This document shows positions 1 to 6,166 of a stretch of 6,490 nt of DNA, one piece after another. Position 1 is the stretch's first letter, and every line of letters begins with the position of its first letter. The notes below the pieces were generated by a model. It saw only the letters and a program-made list of their open reading frames with translations, searched no databases and was not told the DNA's origin. The stretch spans positions 1-6,490 of the forward strand of contig DAONVO010000110.1 of NCBI GenBank assembly GCA_035412805.1, read 5' to 3'. Position numbers and translations under genes: made by a program. The stretch is from DTU018 sp029550685. Lineage in GTDB: Bacteria > Bacillota > Syntrophomonadia > Syntrophomonadales > Syntrophomonadaceae.

Positions 1-48
1 TGGTTTATCTGCTAAACTATTCTAAAAGAAGCCAAAGGCGGTGACACC

Positions 49-1110
49 ATGCCCGAATATGGCAGGCCTGAGTTGCTATACAGCTTGCGGGTCTTTGCTG
101 CCGACAGCAGCAGTCATTGGCAAAAGACGGAACTGTGCTTGCTTCCTGCTCTTAGCAAAGTTAAAGAGCCTTTTTGTGAAGTAAATACGCACATAGATCC
201 TTATTTAGTTCAACACTTTGGCAGCGACACTCCACCAGCCAGCCATTACCTGCTGCACTCAGCACCTGGGTGGGATAGCAACTTCCGCCCGGTTCCCGTT
301 CTTTTGGTACATGGCGCGGGACTGGACGCCACCTCTTATACTAACCTGTGGAACATGGGTCATGTGGGCCTGCAGCAGCAGTTAGTGGAGCTGGGCTACC
401 GGGTCTTTGCCATAACTTTTTCTCATCCCCATGGTGACAACTATATCCAGGCTCAGCAACTGGCTGATGCTGTTCAACAAGTCTGTTCCCGCTGTGGTGT
501 CCAACAGGTAGACTTGGTTGCTCACAGCAAAGGGGGCATTGCCGCTCGTATTTACTTGTCCAGCCTGATATCCCCTGCTTTCCGCGGTGATGTCCGGCGG
601 GTGATTATGTTGGGAGTTCCCAACCTGGGCAATGACTTCGCTTTCCGTTTTCCCAGTGTATCCTATATGATCTACCTGGCTGGCGGCAATGGGGTAATTC
701 CCTGGGATCGCTTATACTACTGGGGCAGCCCCATCGATGTGACCCTTCGTTCTATTTACGCGGGAGGCGCCTTCCCCGGTCAAAGTCAAATTCTCTACCG
801 CTGGGATGAGCAGATTCCTTTGGATATTACCCAGCAGGATTGGTGGACCACTTATTACGGAGGGGAAGGCTTTATGAGCCACTCCCGCGGTATCGAGGCC
901 GCTTTGGCGGACGGCGGGTATCTCATCGAACGCCTGGAAAAACAGGGGCTGGAACCGGATATTGAACTGTCCGTCCTGGCTGGTACCAGTTGTCTGTTCG
1001 GTATGATTCCGCTGTCGGGCGGAGCTGAAAGCGATGGGGTTGTGTTCTTGGACAGCGTTTTCAATACTGAAGCCATGGTAAAACGGGGGGCCCGTTTGCA
1101 AGGGAAACAA
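49..1110 (+). CDS. Lipase-like alpha/beta hydrolase, 3' end lost in gap
   Basis: Probable serine ester hydrolase (triacylglycerol lipase family or a related depolymerase). 354 residues are visible. The ATG follows an in-frame stop at 13-15 and an AAAGGCGGTG ribosome binding site a few bases upstream, so the start is well supported. Seen: an oxyanion-hole motif HGAG at residues 88-91 after a hydrophobic strand (VPVLLVHGAG), a nucleophile elbow AHSKGG with Ser160, and a SDGVV segment whose Asp329 is a candidate acid residue. The catalytic His, normally near the C-terminus, is not visible and presumably lies in the gap. Alanine in place of the first Gly of GxSxG is known from Bacillus-type lipases and from the PHB depolymerase PhaZ7. 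I see no signal peptide, which suggests a cytoplasmic enzyme. The gene converges on the pha cluster. Substrate is unknown: lipid, or stored PHA given the neighbours. In-frame reading beyond the gap is antisense to phaC and is not part of this protein. Confidence 0.85.
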
Positions 1111-1210
1111 NNNNNNNNNNNNNNNNNNNNNNNNNNNNNNNNNNNNNNNNNNNNNNNNNNNNNNNNNNNNNNNNNNNNNNNNNNNNNNNNNNNNNNNNNN
1201 NNNNNNNNNN
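1111..1210. other. Assembly gap (100 N)
   Basis: A run of exactly 100 N, the conventional filler for a scaffold gap of unknown size. It truncates two convergent genes: the hydrolase on the left and phaC on the right. About two thirds of phaC alone is missing, so the real gap must be several hundred bases longer than drawn, unless the join is wrong. Any reading frame crossing it is artificial. Confidence 0.95.
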
Positions 1211-1573
1211 ATGGCGATCCTCCCACTGGAACTCCCCCCAATCCAGTAAGTAAACATCGAAACCCTGATTCACCAAATGTTCGATCAGACTCATACCGGG
1301 AATAAGATCAAGGATGTAAGGCTTGTTTATTAAGGCATAAATAAACAGAATTGGGGTCTGGTATTGAATTCCCACCGGCGGAAGGTACCGGTATAAACGA
1401 GCTTTGTTTTTGCGCCACACAATATCCTTAGGAGTCATACCGGTTTGGGGCTGCGGATCATAGGCTAGTATTTCTGCCCACCGGCGGGTGCTATCCAGCA
1501 GCCGGTCCATATTCTTTTGTAATTGGGCGCCTACCTCTTCAGGAGAACCATGCAGCAATTCTATACTTTTCAT
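1211..1573 (-). CDS. phaC: PHA synthase catalytic subunit PhaC (class III/IV), N-terminal fragment
   Basis: Polymerises (R)-3-hydroxyacyl-CoA into PHA at the granule surface, releasing CoA, together with a PhaE/PhaR partner subunit. Only the first 121 residues are present; class III/IV PhaC proteins are about 355-365 residues, so roughly two thirds is in the gap. Recognised from the conserved N-terminal blocks of this family: a KARLYRYLPP segment, FIYALINKPYILDL (compare YALVNRPYM in class III enzymes) and GFDVYLLDWG. The nucleophilic Cys of the lipase-like box and the catalytic Asp and His are downstream and not visible, so activity cannot be judged. The ATG overlaps the phaJ stop as ATGA, and a near-perfect AAGGAGGT lies 9 bases upstream inside phaJ, indicating translational coupling. 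It is the last visible gene of the cluster. Class III versus IV is decided by the partner subunit, which is short here and favours class IV. Confidence 0.9.
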
Positions 1574-2028
1574 GTAGCAATGACCTCCTTTCCCAGCAGA
1601 TTTCCAACCATATGATGGCGGGGAGGTATAACGATGGCCTCTCCTTCCACCAGCAGCTCCCCTTTCTGGTTATGACAAGTGGTTTTCAAGCGCACCCGGC
1701 CCGCTGGTAATAATTCTATGACTTCGGTTTGAGCGCGAATGGTATCGTTTATAAAACAAGGTCTTACAAAATGTAGACTCTGTTTTTCGTAAATAGTACC
1801 CGCCCCAGGCATCTGGTTGCCTATAACCGTGGATATTAACCCGGCCAGCAGCATCCCGTGCACAATCCGGGTTTTAAAATGGCCTTGCCTTGCTCTGACC
1901 TCATTGACATGCAACCAGCTAAAATCTCCGGTAACGCCGGCGTAAACATATAAATCCGTTTCTGTAATGGTTTTTTCCACGAAGCCTATCTGGCCTACTT
2001 TTAGCTCCTGGTAAGTGTGTTCAATCAT
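1570..2028 (-). CDS. phaJ: (R)-specific enoyl-CoA hydratase, MaoC/PhaJ type
   Basis: Hot-dog-fold hydratase of 152 residues that would convert trans-2-enoyl-CoA to (R)-3-hydroxyacyl-CoA, feeding beta-oxidation intermediates to the PHA synthase. Seen: the hydratase signature TGDFSWLHVNE with the expected catalytic dyad Asp35 and His40 (same five-residue spacing as Asp31/His36 of the Aeromonas caviae PhaJ), followed by FKTRIVHGML at residues 51-60, which forms the acyl pocket in this family. The usual GDxNPxHxD reads GDFSWLHVN here, so the Asn-Pro pair is Ser-Trp. An AAGGAG site lies 8 bases before the ATG. The gene begins 15 bases after the phaR/phaE-type gene ends and overlaps phaC by 4 bases. 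This position within the synthase operon supports a PHA role over other MaoC-type dehydratases (such as FAS-type or mesaconyl-CoA hydratases), though the exact substrate chain length cannot be read. Confidence 0.88.
   Translation of the reverse strand: MIEHTYQELKVGQIGFVEKTITETDLYVYAGVTGDFSWLHVNEVRARQGHFKTRIVHGMLLAGLISTVIGNQMPGAGTIYEKQSLHFVRPCFINDTIRAQTEVIELLPAGRVRLKTTCHNQKGELLVEGEAIVIPPRHHMVGNLLGKEVIAT
1583..1590 (-). promoter_or_regulatory. Ribosome binding site of phaC inside phaJ
   Basis: AAGGAGGT, an almost full anti-16S match, ends 9 bases before the phaC ATG at 1573 and lies within the last codons of phaJ. With the ATGA overlap it supports coupled but independently strong initiation of phaC. 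Confidence 0.85.
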
Positions 2029-2043
2029 TTATTTTTCTCCTTC

Positions 2044-2577
2044 CTATTCTTCTTCAGAATTATTTTCTTGTTTGGCCTTGGGGGAGGATTTTCCCTTGGC
2101 GGCCGACAACTGTTTATTTAAGCTAGTTATCTTTTTATTTAAAGCCTGGTTTTCCTTTTTTAGCGCATCCAGTTCTTTCTTGATGTTTTCATGAGAGTCC
2201 ACGAGTTTTAGCAGGCTATCGGCCATACTCTCCAGAGCAGAAATAGCATTAAACTCCAAATTATCGATCTTCTCCTCCAGAGAAACGGCTAGTTCTGCAA
2301 CACGAGCTACATCATTCTTGGTGGGAAAGGGGCTGGTTTCTAAAAAGCGCTCCATATTCTGACGATTTAGTTTTTCGTTAAAAAGATACTGTTCCAGAGT
2401 ACTGTTCATTAGATTGACAAAAGTCTTGGTACTTAATAATTCCCGAAAAGTCTCAGACCAGATATCTTCCATACGAAAATACCATTCTTTCCACAATTCG
2501 CTGTAGTCTGGGACAAAGAACTTCTCCTGCGGGCCTGATTCATTATTTGAGGCTGTTTTTCCCTTATTTTGCGTCAT
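2044..2577 (-). CDS. phaR: PHA synthase partner subunit, PhaR/PhaE family
   Basis: Non-catalytic subunit that forms the active heteromeric PHA synthase with PhaC. 177 residues, close to the Bacillus class IV PhaR (about 200) and far below the class III PhaE (about 350). Seen: a polar Lys/Asn/Ser-rich N-terminus (1-20), a Trp-rich helical region (LWKEWYFRMEDIW near residues 28-40), and NRQNMERFLE followed by the family's conserved FPT box (PFPTKNDVARVAELAVSLEE, residues 83-102). A long heptad-like coiled coil follows to about residue 157, then a charged low-complexity tail ending in Glu-Glu-Glu. The start is supported by an AAGGGGGGAAG ribosome binding site. No membrane segment. The gene follows a strong intrinsic terminator downstream of the phasin gene, and phaJ separates it from phaC. 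The symbol phaR here means the synthase subunit, not the DNA-binding phasin regulator of the same name; phaE would be an equally fair label. Confidence 0.82.
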   Translation of the reverse strand: MTQNKGKTASNNESGPQEKFFVPDYSELWKEWYFRMEDIWSETFRELLSTKTFVNLMNSTLEQYLFNEKLNRQNMERFLETSPFPTKNDVARVAELAVSLEEKIDNLEFNAISALESMADSLLKLVDSHENIKKELDALKKENQALNKKITSLNKQLSAAKGKSSPKAKQENNSEEE

Positions 2578-2601
2578 GATCTTCCCCCCTTAGAGATATG
2601 T

Positions 2602-2648
2602 AAAAACGCGGTTTTTCCGGGTATCAATGATACCCGGAACGGACCGCG
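2602..2648 (-). terminator. Intrinsic terminator/attenuator between phasin and synthase genes
   Basis: On the minus strand an outer stem of 6 bp (CGCGGT with ACCGCG) encloses an asymmetric internal loop and an 11-bp perfect inner stem (TTCCGGGTATC with GATACCCGGAA, loop ATT). The structure is followed directly by TTTTT. It begins 25 bases after the phasin stop codon. No T-run follows the structure on the plus strand, so it acts in the phasin direction only. Only 24 bases separate it from the phaR-type start, too few for a new promoter, so the synthase genes appear to depend on read-through. Confidence 0.85.
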
Positions 2649-2673
2649 CTGGTTTGGATCAGTTCTGTTTATA

Positions 2674-3021
2674 TTATAGTTCGTTAACTTTTTTGGATAG
2701 ATCATCTACCTTTTTCTTTAATTCGTCCAAGGCATTAAAACTGGGAATGTCTATATTCTCCATGGCTGCTTTAACTGCTTCCTGAACCATACTGTTCATT
2801 TGCTGCTGGTTTTTCTTGACCTGTTGCATCAATTCCTCAATAATTTTGGTGCTTTCTTCCCGGGCAGTTTTCCTTTGTTCTAAGTACTTTTTAACCATAT
2901 TCTCCAGTTGCTCTTGTGACCAGGACATACTCCCCAAGCCTACCAGCCACATATCCCACATTTTTTCGAAAGCGCTATCGGCCATGGCAAAACTTCTGTT
3001 CAGGTTTTCTTGACTCAGCAT
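2674..3021 (-). CDS. Phasin-like PHA granule-associated protein
   Basis: Small (115 residues) predicted all-helical, amphipathic protein likely to coat PHA granules and limit their coalescence. Seen: FEKMWDMWLVGLGSMSW (about residues 18-34), a Trp-rich hydrophobic patch suited to surface binding, then a long charged helix with many Gln, Lys and Glu. The protein ends in a Pro-started heptad segment (residues 91-115, IPSFNALDELKKKVDDL...) that resembles the FPT box plus coiled coil of the neighbouring PhaR-type subunit. No signal peptide or transmembrane helix. The ATG is preceded by a purine-rich AAAGGAGAGG ribosome binding site, and the stop is TAA. It is the first gene of the pha cluster, with its own promoter and a strong terminator behind it, the arrangement expected for an abundant structural protein. 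The phasin call rests on context, composition and size; I do not recognise a specific named orthologue, so phaP is not assigned. Confidence 0.78.
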   Translation of the reverse strand: MLSQENLNRSFAMADSAFEKMWDMWLVGLGSMSWSQEQLENMVKKYLEQRKTAREESTKIIEELMQQVKKNQQQMNSMVQEAVKAAMENIDIPSFNALDELKKKVDDLSKKVNEL

Positions 3022-3043
3022 GTTTTTCCTCTCCTTTCCTGAT

Positions 3044-3074
3044 TACAGACAATCAATATAATTGATAGTCTATA
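3044..3074. promoter_or_regulatory. 31-bp imperfect dyad, putative operator upstream of phasin
   Basis: Two 14-base arms around a 3-base centre. The left arm is TACAGACAATCAAT and the right arm is ATTGATAGTCTATA; 12 of 14 positions pair. It covers the -10 element, most of the spacer and the expected start of transcription of the phasin promoter, and ends just upstream of the ribosome binding site. It has no T-run and is A/T-rich, so it is more likely a protein-binding site than a terminator. The binding protein is unknown; phasin repressors are known in other PHA producers. Confidence 0.5.
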
Positions 3075-3083
3075 AACTGTTAA
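3055..3083 (-). promoter_or_regulatory. Main promoter candidate of the phasin/pha cluster
   Basis: On the minus strand TTAACA (3083-3078) and TATATT (3060-3055) are separated by exactly 17 bp, each differing from the sigma-A consensus at one position. Initiation would fall near 3048, giving a short leader of about 27 bases that contains the ribosome binding site. The -10 hexamer and most of the spacer lie within a dyad, suggesting repression. Confidence 0.65.
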
Positions 3084-3160
3084 TAGCTTCAGTCCCCCTT
3101 TCCCAGAAACTACTTTGATGTCTTGACATTAATGGTAACTTAATAGGGTGAAGTGATATC

Positions 3161-3189
3161 ATTATAGCATTAATATGGATAAAAGCCTA
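3161..3189 (-). promoter_or_regulatory. Second, weaker promoter candidate upstream of phasin
   Basis: On the minus strand an extended -10, TGCTATAAT (TATAAT at 3166-3161), with a poor -35 (TAGGCT, 3189-3184) at 17 bp. It would give a leader of about 130 bases that includes the dyad at 3044-3074. The consensus -10 with TGn makes it plausible, but the region is A/T-rich and the nearer promoter is better. Confidence 0.35.
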
Positions 3190-3260
3190 CAATTTTGTAT
3201 TATTTTTTACATTTAGCCGAAAATATACATTGCACCTACATGAAACCGGTCCATTCGCAC

Positions 3261-3286
3261 AAAAAAACGCCCTGGGTTACCCAGGG
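3261..3286 (-). terminator. Intrinsic terminator of the nrdDG operon
   Basis: On the minus strand a GC-rich hairpin (CCCTGG with CCAGGG around GTAAC, 3286-3270) is followed by CG and seven T (3267-3261). It starts 25 bases after the nrdG stop codon. The plus-strand side lacks a comparable T-run, so it serves nrdG. Confidence 0.9.
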
Positions 3287-3311
3287 TATTTCTAAAACAT
3301 CTATATCGGCA

Positions 3312-4025
3312 TTATATATTTACTACCCGGACGTTTTGCACAAAGGGGGCACAGCGGTCGGCTAATGCCTGCATCTCCTGGCGGGTATAAGGAACCACGG
3401 CACCGTAATCGGTGTCCAGGGTAACGGAAGGGTTGAACTGCTGCAGGGAATATAGGGGAGCTCCCTGTATATAGCGGGCTATTTCCTCGATATCTTCAGG
3501 GGGATGCAGGAGCGGAACTACGGTGGTACGGAATTCCACCTCTATGTTGGTTTCCATCAGCAAGCGGATGGAACTGCGCACATTGAAAAACTCTTCGGTG
3601 GTGAGCTTGCCGCAGGCGCGTAAGTACTTGCGGTAATCCAAGGGTGCTTTAATATCCATAGCCACATAATCCAGGATGCCGCTGGTAATCAGCTGCTGCA
3701 GCATAGCCGGATTGGTGCCGTTGGTATCCAATTTCACCAGATAGCCCAATTCTTTGAAAGCTGCCAGAGCATCTGGCAGCTCCTCGTACAAAGTTGGTTC
3801 TCCGCCGGTAACGGTTACTGCATCCAGAAATCCCAGCCGCTCTTTCAAGAACTCAACGGCTTCTTCCAGGGTAATAACCGGCTCACTGACCCGCGGAGAA
3901 CGCAGCAGAAGGTGAGTATTCTGGCAAAAGGGACAACGAATATTGCATCCCCGGGTGAAGAGCACGGCTGTGACTTCACCCGGGTAATCCACCAGACTTT
4001 GTTTAACTAATCCGGCAAACTTCAT
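3312..4025 (-). CDS. nrdG: Anaerobic ribonucleoside-triphosphate reductase activating protein (radical SAM)
   Basis: Radical SAM enzyme of 237 residues that uses a 4Fe-4S cluster and S-adenosylmethionine to generate the glycyl radical on NrdD. Seen: the N-terminal segment GLVKQSLVDYPG typical of this family, the cluster motif CNIRCPFC (Cys27, Cys31, Cys34; CxxxCxxC), the SAM-binding GGEPT at 75-79, and downstream KLDTNGT and AMDIKAP strands of the partial TIM barrel. This is the longer NrdG form of about 230 residues found in many anaerobes and archaea, rather than the ~155-residue enterobacterial form. The ATG abuts the nrdD stop (TAG then ATG, no spacer), with a modest AAGGCG site inside nrdD, so translation is probably coupled. 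An intrinsic terminator follows. Some homologues of this type activate other glycyl radical enzymes, but the adjacent nrdD settles the assignment here. Confidence 0.93.
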   Translation of the reverse strand: MKFAGLVKQSLVDYPGEVTAVLFTRGCNIRCPFCQNTHLLLRSPRVSEPVITLEEAVEFLKERLGFLDAVTVTGGEPTLYEELPDALAAFKELGYLVKLDTNGTNPAMLQQLITSGILDYVAMDIKAPLDYRKYLRACGKLTTEEFFNVRSSIRLLMETNIEVEFRTTVVPLLHPPEDIEEIARYIQGAPLYSLQQFNPSVTLDTDYGAVVPYTRQEMQALADRCAPFVQNVRVVNI

Positions 4026-6143
4026 CTATTGAATCGCCTTATCGTAAGTTTTGCGTCCCTGGAACTCGGCCTGCTTACCGGCGTTCCACTGGTCAACCGG
4101 ACGTAAGTATCCTACTACCCGGGAATATACTTCGCAGACGGTCTGCCGGCCTTCCGCTTCACATATGGGGCAGGTCTGATGCCGTCCGCTTAAGTAGCCG
4201 TGGCTGGAGCAGATACTGAAAGTAGGTGTCAGGGTAAAGTAAGGCAGCCTGAACTGTTGACATACTTTGCGCACCAGCTTTCTGGCTGATTCGGTGGAAG
4301 GCACCGATTCACCCAGGAATATATGGAAAACAGTTCCTCCGGTATAGCGGGTCTGCAGGTCGTCCTGCAGAGTCAGAGCTTTAAACAGGTCATCGGTATA
4401 GTTAACCGGCAGCTGGGTGGAATTGGTGTAGAATGGTTCTGCTCCCCGCCGGTATTCAGCTTCGTTAGCCACTATGATATCCGGGAATTCCGCCTTGTCC
4501 TTGCGGGCCACACTATACGACACACCTTCGGCAGGAGTGGCTTCCAGATTATAGATATTGCCGGTTTCCTCCTGGAATTCAACCAGTTTATCGCGCATGA
4601 AATCCATTACTTCCTTAGCAAAGGCCAGGCCTTCTTCACTGGCAATGTCACAGCCCAAGAAGTTCAAACAGGACTCGTTCATACCGATTAGTCCTATAGT
4701 GGAAAAATGGTTCTTCCAGTAGCTGCCAAAGCCTTCTTTTATATTGCGCAGGTAGAACTGGGAATAGGGATACAGTCCGGAATCAGTCAGGTTCTCCAGT
4801 ACTTTGCGTTTGATTTCCAGACTATCCCGGGCTAATTCCATGTTGCGCTGCAGGCGTTTGAAGTAATCCTCCCGGTCCTTGGCCAGATAGCCGATCCGGC
4901 TCATATTAAGTGTGACTACGCCAATTGAACCGGTCAAGGGATTAGCGCCGAACAGGCCGCCGCCCCGCTTGCGCAGCTCACGGTTGTCCAGCCGCAAGCG
5001 GCAGCACATGCTGCGGGCGTCCTCAGGGTTCATATCGCTGTTGATAAAGTTTGAGAAGTAGGGAATACCGTAACGGGAAGTCATTTCCCAGATCTTCTCG
5101 TAGTTGGGATTATCCCAGTCAAAGTCTTCGGTAATATTGTAAGTGGGAATGGGGAAAGTAAATACCCGTTCTTCCACATCGCCTTCCATCATAACTTCGG
5201 CAAAAGCACGGTTGAACATATCCATCTCTGCCTGGAAATCACCGTAGGTTTCTTCCATCACCTGGCCGCCGATTATCACCGGTTGGTTCTTCAGGAACTC
5301 GGGGACTTTAAGATCCAGGGTTACATTGGTAAAAGGTGTCTGGAATCCTACCCGGGTAGGTACATTCATATTAAAAACAAACTCCTGCAGGCACTGTTTA
5401 ACCTGCTTGTAATCCAGCTGGTCATAGCGAATAAAAGGAGCCAGCAGGGTATCAAAGTTGGAGAATGCCTGGGCACCAGCTGCTTCCCCCTGTAAGGTAA
5501 AGAAAAAGTTGACTATTTGTCCCAGGATGGAGCGGAAATGCTTGGCCGGGCCGCTGGCCACCTTGCCCCGCACACCTTTGAATCCTTCCATAAGCAGGTC
5601 CTGGATATCCCAGCCCACACAGTAGGCTCCCAGGATGCCCAGATCATGGATATGAAAATCTCCCCTGGTGTGGGCTTCTTTGATCTCAGGAGGGTAAACC
5701 TGATTCAGCCAGTACTGGGATACTATAACGGAGGATATATGGAAATTCATGCCCTGCAGTGAGAAGGTCATGTTGGAGTTCTCTTTGATACGCCAGTCGT
5801 TTTTCTCTATATAATCAGCAATTATTTTATTGTTAAATAAAAGCTGGCTGGTTTCGCGGAGATCTTGATGCTGCTTGCGGTATAGAATATAGGCCTTGGC
5901 AGTTTTGTAGTGGCCGTTTTTGACCAAAACCCGCTCTACCAGATCCTGAATCTTTTCTACGGTGGCAATCTCTTCATCATCCATATACTGGGCTATCTCC
6001 ACAACCTTTTCGGTTAAATCTACCGCGGTCTGGTAGTCCTTGCCTCCTACTGCCTGGGCGGCTTTCCAGATAGCTTTGGTGATCTTTTCTTTTTCAAAGG
6101 GTACAATGCTTCCATCGCGTTTCTTGATCTTAGTAATATCCAC
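4026..6143 (-). CDS. nrdD: Anaerobic (class III) ribonucleoside-triphosphate reductase
   Basis: Glycyl radical enzyme reducing ribonucleotides to deoxyribonucleotides without oxygen. With the GTG start at 6143 it is 705 residues, near the 712 of E. coli NrdD. Seen (705 numbering): an N-terminal ATP-cone allosteric domain (about 3-97, KKRDGSIVPFEKEKI...), the catalytic barrel with YCVGWD (Cys175) and SMCCRL (Cys380/381), which by position match the two active-site cysteines Cys175 and Cys384 of E. coli, and TGSIGVVTLN. A C-terminal Cys-rich zinc-type region follows (Cys645, Cys658, Cys661, Cys670), then the glycyl radical loop RVVGYLRPV with Gly678. The start is chosen at GTG 6143 because AAGGAGG lies 8 bases before it. 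An upstream in-frame GTG at 6170 has no such site and lies inside an NrdR box. nrdG follows with no gap. NrdR boxes upstream indicate repression when (d)ATP is plentiful. Confidence 0.95.
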   Translation of the reverse strand: MDITKIKKRDGSIVPFEKEKITKAIWKAAQAVGGKDYQTAVDLTEKVVEIAQYMDDEEIATVEKIQDLVERVLVKNGHYKTAKAYILYRKQHQDLRETSQLLFNNKIIADYIEKNDWRIKENSNMTFSLQGMNFHISSVIVSQYWLNQVYPPEIKEAHTRGDFHIHDLGILGAYCVGWDIQDLLMEGFKGVRGKVASGPAKHFRSILGQIVNFFFTLQGEAAGAQAFSNFDTLLAPFIRYDQLDYKQVKQCLQEFVFNMNVPTRVGFQTPFTNVTLDLKVPEFLKNQPVIIGGQVMEETYGDFQAEMDMFNRAFAEVMMEGDVEERVFTFPIPTYNITEDFDWDNPNYEKIWEMTSRYGIPYFSNFINSDMNPEDARSMCCRLRLDNRELRKRGGGLFGANPLTGSIGVVTLNMSRIGYLAKDREDYFKRLQRNMELARDSLEIKRKVLENLTDSGLYPYSQFYLRNIKEGFGSYWKNHFSTIGLIGMNESCLNFLGCDIASEEGLAFAKEVMDFMRDKLVEFQEETGNIYNLEATPAEGVSYSVARKDKAEFPDIIVANEAEYRRGAEPFYTNSTQLPVNYTDDLFKALTLQDDLQTRYTGGTVFHIFLGESVPSTESARKLVRKVCQQFRLPYFTLTPTFSICSSHGYLSGRHQTCPICEAEGRQTVCEVYSRVVGYLRPVDQWNAGKQAEFQGRKTYDKAIQ

Positions 6144-6151
6144 TCCACCAT

Positions 6152-6158
6152 CCTCCTT
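6152..6158 (-). promoter_or_regulatory. Ribosome binding site that fixes the nrdD start
   Basis: AAGGAGG lies 8 bases before the GTG at 6143. It is inside the reading frame if translation began at the GTG at 6170, so it argues for the shorter 705-residue protein. Confidence 0.8.
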
Positions 6159-6166
6159 TGTTAAAA

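Noticed and set aside
712..1257. Two minus-strand frames (712-1257 and 855-1241) opposite the hydrolase
   Set aside because: They run through the N gap, lie opposite a well-supported gene, and show no recognisable domain.
1111..1305. Continuation of the hydrolase frame through the N run to a stop at 1305
   Set aside because: The segment after the gap is antisense to phaC, Pro/Ser-rich and unlike a lipase C-terminus; the frame across unknown bases is arbitrary.
2673..2678. TATAAT on the minus strand at the phasin stop codon as a promoter for the synthase genes
   Set aside because: No acceptable -35 at 16-18 bp, and a transcript from here would still meet the terminator at 2648-2602.
2816..3013. 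Plus-strand 65-codon frame opposite the phasin
   Set aside because: Shadow of a Lys/Gln-rich coding gene; Cys/Ser/Phe-rich composition and no ribosome binding site.
3051..3066. FNR/CRP-like site in the phasin dyad (ATCAA and TTGAT half-sites)
   Set aside because: The half-sites are in the reverse order to the FNR consensus (TTGAT-N4-ATCAA) and the spacing is 5, so it is not an FNR box.
3118..3129. Small palindrome ATGTC-TT-GACAT in the phasin leader
   Set aside because: Only 5-bp arms, no T-run and no match to a known operator; expected by chance in A/T-rich sequence.
3022..3311. Riboswitch, tRNA, CRISPR or mobile element in the intergenic regions
   Set aside because: I looked for conserved riboswitch cores, cloverleaf structure, spaced direct repeats and terminal inverted repeats, and found only promoters, a dyad and a terminator.
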